A DNA stretch of 8,581 bases from Sphingomonas sp. (GTDB taxonomy: Bacteria > Pseudomonadota > Alphaproteobacteria > Sphingomonadales > Sphingomonadaceae), in NCBI GenBank assembly GCA_019247755.1, contig JAFBAM010000249.1:1-8581 (forward strand), in the 5' to 3' direction. Each line of letters begins with the position of its first letter. Position 1 is the stretch's first letter. A program made the translations under genes and the position numbers. Below the pieces are notes generated by a model. The model saw only the letters and a list, made by a program, of their open reading frames with translations, ran no database searches and was not told the DNA's origin. Positions 1-5,550 of the stretch are shown one piece after another.

Positions 1-329
1 GCTTCCTCGACCAATTGCCTCAGCAGGTTGATGCCGAGCGAGGTGTTGGGCGCGTAGATGACCGCGACCTGTTCCGCAGCCTTGGCGATCGTCTCATGGT
101 GCTCGGGCTGAAGCCCGGTCGTACCGACGAGGATTGGGACGTTGGCCGCGATCGCCCGGTCGAGGCTCGCTTCGAGCGCGTCGGGCGCGGAGAAATCGAC
201 GAGGACGTCGGCATGATCCTGGTCGATCGCGAATTCGGGATTGTCTGCGACCGCATTGGCGATCGCCTTGCCCATCCGCCCGTTGGGGGCGATCAGACTT
301 ATCCGGATCGGCTGATCGGCAGTGCGCAT
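1..329 (-). CDS. dapB: 4-hydroxy-tetrahydrodipicolinate reductase DapB, N-terminal part (cut by window edge)
   Basis: DapB reduces 4-hydroxy-tetrahydrodipicolinate with NAD(P)H in the cytoplasm, a step of diaminopimelate/lysine synthesis. The first 109 codons are present; the rest lies beyond position 1. Visible motifs are the nucleotide-binding loop IAPNGRMG (residues 13-20), VDFSAPDA (44-51), GTTG (69-72) and APNTSLGIN (93-101), all in the order expected for DapB. The ATG at 329 is the only sensible start; the nearby upstream ATGs are out of frame. No strong ribosome binding site is visible. Two oddities: the first glycine of the usual GxxGRMG is Ala14, and only about 23 residues separate GRMG from VDFS, far fewer than in E. 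coli DapB, so the loop after the second beta strand that contacts the cofactor ribose is almost absent. Short DapB forms occur in sphingomonads as far as I recall. Identification is secure; cofactor preference is not. Confidence 0.95.
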   Translation of the reverse strand, partial: MRTADQPIRISLIAPNGRMGKAIANAVADNPEFAIDQDHADVLVDFSAPDALEASLDRAIAANVPILVGTTGLQPEHHETIAKAAEQVAVIYAPNTSLGINLLRQLVEE

Positions 330-347
330 GCTGCCATTTCATGGCGA

Positions 348-385
348 AAGGGAGAGCGCCGCGCAATCGCACGACGCTCTCCCTT
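348..385 (-). terminator. Terminator-like hairpin between the 390-830 gene and dapB
   Basis: A perfect 11-bp inverted repeat (348-358 with 375-385, AAGGGAGAGCG and its complement) encloses a 16-nt loop. It begins 4 nt past the stop codon of the 390-830 gene. Read on the minus strand, the 3' arm runs into only three T residues (CCCTTTCG), so the U-tract is weak. It could terminate the upstream gene or act as an RNA 3'-end stabiliser. It lies only 18 nt before the dapB start, which leaves no room for a dapB promoter between the two. Confidence 0.6.
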
Positions 386-389
386 GTAC

Positions 390-830
390 TTAATGCTGAA
401 ACACCAGCTGCTGCAGCAGCATGTCGGCCGTGATGTGGCGATAGGTCGCGCGCTGCCCGCTGCCTGCGAGTTGCTTCCGGTCATCCGTCGCCAGATAGGC
501 ATTCATTTCCTTGTTGCGGGAAATTTGCTCGGCGGGTGTCGCGACATGGTCGCTGACCGTCACTAGGTACAGGTCGGGCTCATCGGCGCGATTATTGACG
601 TTGCTGAAGATGTAATAGGCCTTGATCCAGCCCTTCGACTTGGCGAACTCATTCTCCTTGCGGAAGGTGCTCGCCAGGAAGTCGGCATAATCGCCGAAAT
701 GGCCGTCGTCGATCTTGACGGAAGTGACGTCCCAATAATCGCCGCCGACCAGCGGTAGATCCTGCGCCGCGGCCGGCACTGACAGCATCATTGTTGCGGC
801 GCCAAGCGCACCCAGCATAAATTTGCGCAT
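390..830 (-). CDS. Small exported protein of unknown function
   Basis: I do not recognise this family. The start chosen is the ATG at 830, giving 146 residues. It is preceded by GGGGGA with a 6-nt spacer and directly begins a signal peptide (MRKFMLGALGAATMMLSVPA, cleavage likely after the AAAQ region near residue 23). An in-frame ATG 15 codons upstream would put a charged tail before the signal and lies inside a hairpin. The mature part, about 120 residues, has no cysteine or obvious catalytic motif. It is rich in aromatic and charged residues, with WDVTSVKI near its start, a helical stretch (GHFGDYADFLASTFRKENEF), then a strand-like WIKAYYIFSNV and DLYLVTVSD. That alternation would suit a ferredoxin-like or dimeric alpha-beta barrel fold, but this is only an impression. 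It probably acts in the periplasm. It lies 128 nt downstream of the DUF72 gene and may have its own promoter. Confidence 0.8.
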   Translation of the reverse strand: MRKFMLGALGAATMMLSVPAAAQDLPLVGGDYWDVTSVKIDDGHFGDYADFLASTFRKENEFAKSKGWIKAYYIFSNVNNRADEPDLYLVTVSDHVATPAEQISRNKEMNAYLATDDRKQLAGSGQRATYRHITADMLLQQLVFQH

Positions 831-848
831 GTATATTCCCCCACTCAT

Positions 849-870
849 GCGGAAAGCCCCTGCTTTCCGC
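849..870 (-). repeat. 9-bp stem, 4-nt loop hairpin in the 5' leader of the 390-830 gene
   Basis: The arms GCGGAAAGC (849-857) and GCTTTCCGC (862-870) are perfectly complementary around a 4-nt loop. On the minus strand the hairpin ends 18 nt before the ATG at 830 and 6 nt before the GGGGGA ribosome binding site. No T-run follows, so it is not a standard terminator. It may be a leader structure that affects mRNA stability or ribosome access, or a protein-binding palindrome. Function is unproven. Confidence 0.5.
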
Positions 871-882
871 TTCATAGGGAAC

Positions 883-930
883 GGCGTCGCCGTTAGCCGG
901 CGAAGACGCCAGCACCAGCGGCGTCGTTCC
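883..930 (-). promoter_or_regulatory. Possible general-stress (EcfG-type) promoter and competing hairpins
   Basis: On the minus strand GGAAC (930-926) is followed after 17 nt by CGTC (908-905). The alphaproteobacterial EcfG-type sigma consensus is GGAAC, 16-17 nt, CGTT, so this is one base off in the -10. A start near 895-900 would give a leader of about 65-70 nt before the ATG at 830. The same stretch holds three copies of one 6-nt arm, in alternating orientation (883-888, 905-910, 920-925), so the middle copy can pair with either neighbour. The outer pairing 883-892 with 898-910 has 10 bp and a 3-nt bulge. In GC-rich DNA either signal could be chance. Confidence 0.25.
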
Positions 931-958
931 GGAGCGGCCCTAGAGCACTTTACTGCTG

Positions 959-1714
959 TTAACGCAAATTAAGTTCGAGCCTGTCCTGAAGGCCCAGTGC
1001 AGCGGCCGGCGCACGGACCTTCGCGCCGTTGATCATGAAGATGTAGGCGTCGCCGCGGGCTCGCCATTTCTTCGCCTTCGTGGCGAAGCTGTCGAGGGAG
1101 TTCGCGTCATAGCCCGAGGGCACTTCCTCGCTCATTCGCTGGAGCCGGGCGTAGGTGAAATCGGCCGTGTCCGCTTCGATGAGCGGATAATCATCCGAGT
1201 CCTCATGGACGATCGCGATATTGCGCGCCTTGCAAAGGTCGAAGAATTTGTCGTCCTCGAAACTCCTGTGGCGAGGCTCGATCGCATGGCGTAGCCTGAT
1301 CCCATCGAGCTCGGACGGAAGCAGGTCGATAAAGCCGGCGATGTCGTCGCGGTCGAAGCGGCGATAGTGGGTGAACTGCCACATGATCGGGCCGAGCTTG
1401 GGCCCGAGCGCTGCAAGCCCCTGAGCGAAGAAATTGGCGATCCCCTCGGTGCCCTCAGCCAGCTTCGACTTCATCACGCAGTAGCGCGAACCCTTTATCG
1501 CGAACTGGAAGCCGTCGGGAACGCTATTGCCCCACTTCTCCCAGCTTTTCGGGCTCTGGCGTGAGTAGAAGGTCGCGTTGATTTCGATCGCGCCGAGCTT
1601 GCTGGCCGCATATTCGAGCTCATTAGCTTGCGGGAACTTCTCCGGGTAGAAGGTCCCGCGCCACGGCGGATAAGTCCAGCCGCCGATGCCGATGCGGATA
1701 CGCCCCTCGCTCAT
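959..1714 (-). CDS. DUF72 (YecE-like) TIM-barrel family protein
   Basis: A cytoplasmic protein of the DUF72/YecE family, whose members adopt a TIM-barrel-like fold and whose activity is not settled. At 251 residues it is within the usual family length. Family hallmarks in order: GIGGWTYPPWRGTFYP (9-24), EINATFY (44-50), FQFAIKGSRY (69-78), HAIEPRHRSF (143-152) and DFTYARLQ (185-192). The C-terminal DAYIFMINGAKVRAPAAAL (222-240) replaces the common FNND-type stretch with FMING, a variant form. The start at 1714 is preferred because the barrel's first strand begins a few residues later and the longer in-frame reading would overlap the upstream gene. No clear ribosome binding site precedes it. 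It follows the lipoprotein gene by 22 nt and is probably co-transcribed with it. Confidence 0.92.
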   Translation of the reverse strand: MSEGRIRIGIGGWTYPPWRGTFYPEKFPQANELEYAASKLGAIEINATFYSRQSPKSWEKWGNSVPDGFQFAIKGSRYCVMKSKLAEGTEGIANFFAQGLAALGPKLGPIMWQFTHYRRFDRDDIAGFIDLLPSELDGIRLRHAIEPRHRSFEDDKFFDLCKARNIAIVHEDSDDYPLIEADTADFTYARLQRMSEEVPSGYDANSLDSFATKAKKWRARGDAYIFMINGAKVRAPAAALGLQDRLELNLR

Positions 1715-1720
1715 ATCCGC

Positions 1721-1732
1721 AACAACGTTGTT
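1721..1732. repeat. 12-bp perfect palindrome before the DUF72 gene
   Basis: AACAACGTTGTT is a perfect 12-bp palindrome located between the lipoprotein stop (1737) and the DUF72 ATG (1714). With no loop it is more likely a protein-binding half-site pair or chance than an RNA hairpin. It is the only AT-richer patch in this short gap. Confidence 0.35.
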
Positions 1733-1736
1733 TTCT

Positions 1737-2249
1737 CTATTTCGCTGCAGCCGTTGCCGCGGCGGCGGGTGCCGGTCCGGGCGTGATGAAGTCCTCGACC
1801 GCCTTCCAGCTGCCATCCTGCTGCTTCTTGTAGACGGTCAGATAGGTGCCCGCGCTATCGACCGGCTTGTTGGTCGCCTTGTCAGTCGTGGTCAGCGAAT
1901 AATGACCGCGGCTCGATGCCAGATCGCCGGACTGGGCGACTTCCACCCGGTCGGAGGAAAAGGACAGCTTGAGGTTTGGATCGGTGACGAAGGCTTGTAG
2001 AAGCTTACGACGCTCTGCATCGCTGGTTGCGACCGGGTCGCCCGGGCCGGCAAGCGCGGCATCGTCGGCATAATGGCCTGCAAGGGCGTTCATGTCCTTG
2101 GCCGCGTAGTCTTTCACCCACTGCGCTTCCTGCGCCTTGATGCCGTCGGAAATTTTCGCGGTATCGACTGACGCTTCCGCGCCCTTGGTACAGCCGCTAG
2201 CGGATAGCGCGGCGAGGGCCGCGAGTGTGACCGGAATCGCCTTGTGCAT
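1737..2249 (-). CDS. Putative lipoprotein with NTF2/SnoaL-like (DUF4440-type) domain
   Basis: A 170-residue exported protein. The ATG at 2249 has an excellent GAGGAGG ribosome binding site 6 nt away, so the longer reading up to 2300 is rejected. Residues 1-20 form a signal peptide ending in SASGC; Cys20 is a plausible lipid-attachment site, although Ala rather than Leu at -3 makes the lipobox imperfect. Residues 33-156 read like a SnoaL/DUF4440 cone fold: a first helix (EAQWVKDYAAKDMNALAGHY), then ADDAALAGPGDP, a second helix (ERRKLLQAFV), and strands ending in GTYLTVYKKQQDGSWKAVEDFITP. That domain typically carries a ligand pocket, but no substrate can be inferred. The C-terminus is a low-complexity Ala/Pro tail (157-170). 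It is the first gene of a likely leftward unit with the DUF72 gene and faces cobB across a divergent region. Confidence 0.85.
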   Translation of the reverse strand: MHKAIPVTLAALAALSASGCTKGAEASVDTAKISDGIKAQEAQWVKDYAAKDMNALAGHYADDAALAGPGDPVATSDAERRKLLQAFVTDPNLKLSFSSDRVEVAQSGDLASSRGHYSLTTTDKATNKPVDSAGTYLTVYKKQQDGSWKAVEDFITPGPAPAAAATAAAK

Positions 2250-2255
2250 GTGAGA

Positions 2256-2262
2256 CCTCCTC
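2256..2262 (-). promoter_or_regulatory. Strong ribosome binding site of the lipoprotein gene
   Basis: GAGGAGG on the minus strand, 6 nt before the ATG at 2249. It fixes the start of the lipoprotein gene and is followed upstream by a run of six T residues. Confidence 0.85.
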
Positions 2263-2300
2263 AAAAAAGGGGCCGCTGGGTCGGTCCGGAAGCGCAACAA

Positions 2301-2327
2301 TCACTTGCCAACGAGTCGCGCAAGTGA
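2301..2327. repeat. Operator-like inverted repeat in the divergent region before cobB
   Basis: TCACTTGC (2301-2308) and GCAAGTGA (2320-2327) are perfect 8-bp inverted repeats with an 11-nt spacer. They sit about midway between the lipoprotein start (2249) and the cobB start (2364). Two 8-bp half-sites one to two helical turns apart would suit a dimeric repressor or activator controlling either gene. No matching regulator is in the window, and no convincing -35/-10 pair was found in the same region. Confidence 0.4.
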
Positions 2328-2348
2328 CTTCCGCGCTTCGGGCGGAAG
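2328..2348 (+). repeat. 7-bp hairpin directly upstream of cobB
   Basis: CTTCCGC (2328-2334) and GCGGAAG (2342-2348) pair perfectly around a 7-nt loop, immediately after the larger inverted repeat and 15 nt before the cobB ATG. The only purine-rich sequence before cobB (GCGGAAG) lies in the 3' arm, so the hairpin could occlude it. No function is shown. Confidence 0.35.
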
Positions 2349-2363
2349 CTCTAGGCCCGCGCC

Positions 2364-3098
2364 ATGGACTTCAGCGGCATTCGCAACATCGTCATCCTGA
2401 CCGGAGCGGGGGTGTCCGCCGAGAGCGGGCTGGCGACGTTCCGGGGCCCTGATGGGCTGTGGGAAGGGCATCGTGTCGAGGATGTCTGTACGCCGGAGGC
2501 GTACCGACGCGATCCCGCGCTGGTGCATCAATTCTATGATGCGCGACGGGAGAAGCTGGGTACCGTACAACCGAATGCCGCGCATGAGGCGCTGGCGCGG
2601 CTGGATGCCGAATGGCCGGGCGAACTGCTGTTGGTTACGCAGAACGTCGACGATTTGCATGAGCGCGCCGGGTCGAAGCGACTGCTCCACATGCACGGAG
2701 AACTGACCAGCGCCTGGTGCCTCGCGTGCGATGAGCGCTTCGGCTGGAGCGGGCCGATGGGCGAGGAAGCGTCGTGTCCCTCGTGCGGTGAGCGAGGGCG
2801 CATTCGGCCCGACATCGTCTGGTTCGGTGAGATGCCGTACGAGATGGAGCGGATCGAGGAGGCGCTTCAGCGCGCAGACCTGTTCGTGTCGGTCGGGACG
2901 TCGGGCGCGGTCTATCCGGCCGCGGGGTTCGTGCAGACCGCGCGCTATTGCGGAGCGAAGACTCTGGAGATCAACCTCGAACCGAGCCTCGGCAGCTACA
3001 TGTTCGACGAAAGCCGTACGGGCAGGGCGGGGGAGGTAGTGCCCGCGTGGGTGGACGAACTGCTTCAGTCCGACCAATCCAGCCCGATTTCGCGGTAA
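2364..3098 (+). CDS. cobB: NAD-dependent protein deacylase, class III sirtuin (CobB/SIR2 family)
   Basis: A cytoplasmic sirtuin that removes acyl groups from lysines using NAD+, releasing nicotinamide and O-acyl-ADP-ribose. The 244-residue length is normal for a bacterial class III sirtuin. Visible motifs: GAGVSAESGLATFRG (14-28) for NAD binding, QNVDDLH (93-99), catalytic His111 in HMHGEL, a zinc site C119-x2-C122-x15-C138-x2-C141, RPDIVWFGEMP (148-158), and VGTSGAVYPA (177-186). Tyr58 and Arg61 (FYDARR) match the Tyr-x-x-Arg pair that in SIRT5-like enzymes binds succinyl and malonyl groups, so desuccinylase activity besides deacetylase is expected from family knowledge. The ATG at 2364 begins just before the Rossmann strand; there is no strong ribosome binding site. 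Its 3' end overlaps the convergent era gene by 34 nt, so the two transcripts could pair. Confidence 0.96.
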   Translation: MDFSGIRNIVILTGAGVSAESGLATFRGPDGLWEGHRVEDVCTPEAYRRDPALVHQFYDARREKLGTVQPNAAHEALARLDAEWPGELLLVTQNVDDLHERAGSKRLLHMHGELTSAWCLACDERFGWSGPMGEEASCPSCGERGRIRPDIVWFGEMPYEMERIEEALQRADLFVSVGTSGAVYPAAGFVQTARYCGAKTLEINLEPSLGSYMFDESRTGRAGEVVPAWVDELLQSDQSSPISR

Positions 3099-3958
3099 AG
3101 GCCGCGGTCCTGGTCCCAGCGTGGGTTGACCTTTACGTGCAGGAACAGGTGCACCGGCCGGCCGAGATGCTGGGCGATTTCCTCGCGTGCAGCGGCGCCG
3201 ATCTCCTTGAGGCGGCGTCCTCCCTTGCCGATGACGATCGCCTTCTGGCTGTCGCGTTCGACCAGGATCTGCTGGCGGATTGAGGTCGAGCCGTCGGCGC
3301 GGTCCTCCCATGTCTCGGTCTCGATCGCGGTGGCGTAGGGCAATTCCTGATGCAGCCGGTTGACGATCTGCTCGCGAGTCAGCTCGGCGGCGATCATCCG
3401 GTCGGTCGCATCCGAGACCTCATCCTCCGGATAGAGCCACGGCCCAACGGGCATTGCGCCGGCGAGCGCCTGCTTGAGATCGGCAACGCCGTCGCCTTCC
3501 GTGGCGCTGATCATGAACACTTTGTCGGGGTTGAGGCGCGCCGTGAGATCGGACGCGAGGGCGAGGAGCTGAGGCTTCTTTACGAGGTCGATCTTATTGA
3601 GCGAGAGGAATAACGGATGCTCTCGCCTTTCCAGGCCCTGAAGGACTTCGTCGCGCACCTTCTGTGACGCGTCGATCACGAGGAGGATCAGGTCAGCGTT
3701 TTCTGCGCCTGTCCAGGCGGCAGTGACCATCGCGCGGTCGAGACGCCGCCGCGGAGCGAAGATGCCCGGCGTGTCGACGAGCAGGACTTGCGCCTCGTCC
3801 TGAATGGCGATGCCCATCAGCCGGGCGCGCGTTGTCTGCGCCTTGGGACTGACGATCGCGACTTTCTGCCCGACCAGCGCATTGACCAGCGTCGACTTGC
3901 CGGCATTCGGCGCGCCGATCACGGCCGCAAAGCCTGCTTTCTGCAGTGATTCCGTCAT
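3065..3958 (-). CDS. era: GTPase Era
   Basis: Era is an essential GTPase that binds the 3' end of 16S rRNA and takes part in 30S subunit maturation; it is membrane-associated or cytoplasmic. The 297-residue product has the standard length. G-domain motifs are G1 GAPNAGKS (15-22), the switch region PKAQTTR (38-44), G3 DTPG (62-65), G4 NKID (121-124) and G5 SAT (151-153). The C-terminal type II KH domain shows AIVIGKGGRRLKEIG (240-254) with the GKGG loop. The ATG at 3958 overlaps the rnc stop as ATGA, which indicates translational coupling to rnc. It ends with TGA at 3065, inside the last codons of convergent cobB. No terminator is seen after it, as expected when the tail lies within cobB. Confidence 0.98.
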   Translation of the reverse strand: MTESLQKAGFAAVIGAPNAGKSTLVNALVGQKVAIVSPKAQTTRARLMGIAIQDEAQVLLVDTPGIFAPRRRLDRAMVTAAWTGAENADLILLVIDASQKVRDEVLQGLERREHPLFLSLNKIDLVKKPQLLALASDLTARLNPDKVFMISATEGDGVADLKQALAGAMPVGPWLYPEDEVSDATDRMIAAELTREQIVNRLHQELPYATAIETETWEDRADGSTSIRQQILVERDSQKAIVIGKGGRRLKEIGAAAREEIAQHLGRPVHLFLHVKVNPRWDQDRGLYREIGLDWSD

Positions 3959-4620
3959 TTCAGCCGGGACAACAACGCCGCCGCGGCTGCGGTTTCCGCC
4001 TCCTGCTTGCTCGCCCCTTCGGCGCTTGCTTCGCCGAGCTTCGGCACAACCACACGCACGGTGAATTGGGGCGCATGATGGGCGCCGGTGCGCGAAACGA
4101 CCTCGTAGACTGGCGCCTTCACGCCCTTGGCAGCCGCCAATTCCTGAAGCGCCGACTTCGGGTGCTGGGGTGCACGCCGCTGCATCGCAAGATCAGGCTC
4201 CCAGAGTTTCAGGATGAAGCGGCGGGCAACATCGACACCTCCATCAAGATACAGGGCACCGATCAGGGCCTCGATTACATCGCCGACGACATTCTCGCTC
4301 TGGCTGGCGCCGTCCTCACGTGCCTGTTTGCCTAGGCGGATCAAGTTCGGGACACCGATCTCGCGACCATTTTCGGCGCAAGTCTCGCGGTCGACCAGCG
4401 CATTGTAGCGCTTCGACAGATTGCCCTCAGGTTCATTGGGATAGCGTTCGTAAAGAGCGGTCGCGATGACCATGCCGAGCACCCGATCGCCGAGGAACTC
4501 GAGCCGCTCATAATTGCTGTTGCCTACGCTCGAATGCGTGAACGCCAGTTCGAACAGCGCGAGGTTGTTGGCTTGGTGTCCCAGCTTGTCCCGGACGAAG
4601 TCGCGGACGTTCTCCTTCAC
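3955..4620 (-). CDS. rnc: Ribonuclease III (GTG start)
   Basis: RNase III cuts double-stranded RNA, processing rRNA precursors and structured mRNAs in the cytoplasm. I choose the GTG at 4620 (221 residues) over an ATG 21 codons upstream that lies inside lepB. The GTG overlaps the lepB stop as GTGA, has GGGGAAGG just before it, and puts the catalytic residues in the same register as E. coli RNase III. With this start the signature NYERLEFLGDRVL spans 36-48, with Glu38, Glu41 and Asp45, and VVGDVIEALIG (111-121) carries Asp114 and Glu117, the Mg2+-binding residues. A double-stranded RNA binding domain covers about 154-221. The stop overlaps the era ATG. All key residues are intact. Confidence 0.97.
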   Translation of the reverse strand: MKENVRDFVRDKLGHQANNLALFELAFTHSSVGNSNYERLEFLGDRVLGMVIATALYERYPNEPEGNLSKRYNALVDRETCAENGREIGVPNLIRLGKQAREDGASQSENVVGDVIEALIGALYLDGGVDVARRFILKLWEPDLAMQRRAPQHPKSALQELAAAKGVKAPVYEVVSRTGAHHAPQFTVRVVVPKLGEASAEGASKQEAETAAAAALLSRLK

Positions 4621-5474
4621 TCGGCCTTCCCCGTATAGGTGTTGCCGAGGCGGCTCCCGCGCAGCGACGTGAACCAAGTCCATGGCATGAAGTAGGACGC
4701 ACCCCCGTCGGTCGACCAGAAAGTGAAGGAAGCGCGGCCGATCAGATTTTCCATCGGCACCATGCCTACCCCTCCAGCATATCGGTCGAAGCGGCTGTCG
4801 AGGCTATCGTCGCGGTTGTCGCCCATCAGGAAAACTCGGCCGGCCGGAACGATCGTCCTCGTGAAATCGTCGGCGATCCCGTTATCGACCTGGTCGAGTA
4901 CAGTGTAGCTGGGTCCGCCGGGAAGCGTTTCGAGGTAGGCGCGATAGACGCAGAAGGGCCGGTTGCCGGAAAGGACGGCCACTGCGGCTTTCGCCGGGGG
5001 CACGGCTCGGCAGGGGCTGTTGCCGCTGATCGGGATGCCGATCGGCGAAAGCGGCGCTCTAGGGACGGCCCGGCCGTTAAGGATGACGTTTCCGCTCCGG
5101 ACTTCGACGGTGTCGCCGGGAAGCCCGATGACGCGCTTGATGAGGTCCGAATTCTCCGTCGGGTGGCGAAACACCACGACGTCGCCGCGCTTCGGCGCTC
5201 CCGCCAGAATACGCCCAGAGAAGGCAGGCACGCCGAATGGGAAGCTGTATCGGGAGAAGCCGTACGGCCATTTCGAAACTACCAGATAGTCACCGATGTA
5301 GAGCGTTGGCAGCATCGAGCCTGACGGAATGCTGAAAGGAGCGGCGACGAAGCTCCGGAATGTCCAGGCGAGAATGGCGACGATCAGCACAAACCGAGCG
5401 AGAGAGGCTGCGCTGTCCTTCTTTTGCTGCCGTGTCGGTCCCGCTCGTTGCTTGCGGGAGGATTGCGTCGCCAT
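4617..5474 (-). CDS. lepB: Signal peptidase I
   Basis: Type I signal peptidase, an inner-membrane serine/lysine protease that removes signal peptides from exported proteins on the periplasmic side. The 285-residue product has a basic cytoplasmic tail (1-25), one clear transmembrane segment (about 26-44), then box B PSGSMLPT (50-57) with catalytic Ser53. Next come KRGDVVVF (95-102), catalytic Lys113 in DLIKRVIGLPGD (110-121), and GDNRDDS (218-224) near the end. Between the Lys and GDNRD boxes lies an extended region (about 135-210) with two cysteines, Cys155 and Cys175, that could form a disulfide in the periplasm. The ATG at 5474 has GGAA about 11 nt upstream. It is the first gene of lepB-rnc-era and is transcribed divergently from pgi. 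Its stop overlaps the rnc GTG. Confidence 0.97.
   Translation of the reverse strand: MATQSSRKQRAGPTRQQKKDSAASLARFVLIVAILAWTFRSFVAAPFSIPSGSMLPTLYIGDYLVVSKWPYGFSRYSFPFGVPAFSGRILAGAPKRGDVVVFRHPTENSDLIKRVIGLPGDTVEVRSGNVILNGRAVPRAPLSPIGIPISGNSPCRAVPPAKAAVAVLSGNRPFCVYRAYLETLPGGPSYTVLDQVDNGIADDFTRTIVPAGRVFLMGDNRDDSLDSRFDRYAGGVGMVPMENLIGRASFTFWSTDGGASYFMPWTWFTSLRGSRLGNTYTGKAE
4625..4632 (-). promoter_or_regulatory. Ribosome binding site that decides the rnc GTG start
   Basis: GGGGAAGG on the minus strand lies within the last codons of lepB, 4-7 nt before the GTG at 4620 depending on which purines pair with 16S rRNA. It supports coupled initiation at GTG rather than at the upstream ATG. Confidence 0.7.
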
Positions 5475-5550
5475 TGCCGCTTGTTTCCGGCGTGAAGCGC
5501 GAGGTCAAGCCGGGGTGGCAAATCGCTGCCTGGCCACTATGTGCGGCGCG
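5475..5550. promoter_or_regulatory. Divergent intergenic region between lepB and pgi
   Basis: These 76 nt must hold, or adjoin, the promoters for the leftward lepB-rnc-era unit and the rightward pgi unit. A TTGACC at 5508-5503 (minus strand) resembles a -35 box for lepB, but the hexamer 17 nt further on (AACAAG) is a poor -10 and would place the transcript start at the lepB ATG. No convincing promoter for pgi was seen. No terminator or sizeable inverted repeat is present. Confidence 0.45.

Noticed and set aside
15..566. A 183-codon plus-strand open frame across dapB and the unknown exported gene
   Set aside because: The minus-strand reading has clear DapB motifs and a clear signal peptide protein; the plus-strand product has none.
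2301..3311. A 336-codon open frame on the minus strand opposite cobB
   Set aside because: It runs antisense through cobB and out of frame through era, both secure genes. It shows no family motif and has Arg/Pro-rich composition.
5480..5508. TTGACC with a downstream AACAAG as a sigma-70 promoter for lepB
   Set aside because: The -10 matches the consensus poorly and the implied transcript start would fall on the lepB start codon, leaving no leader.
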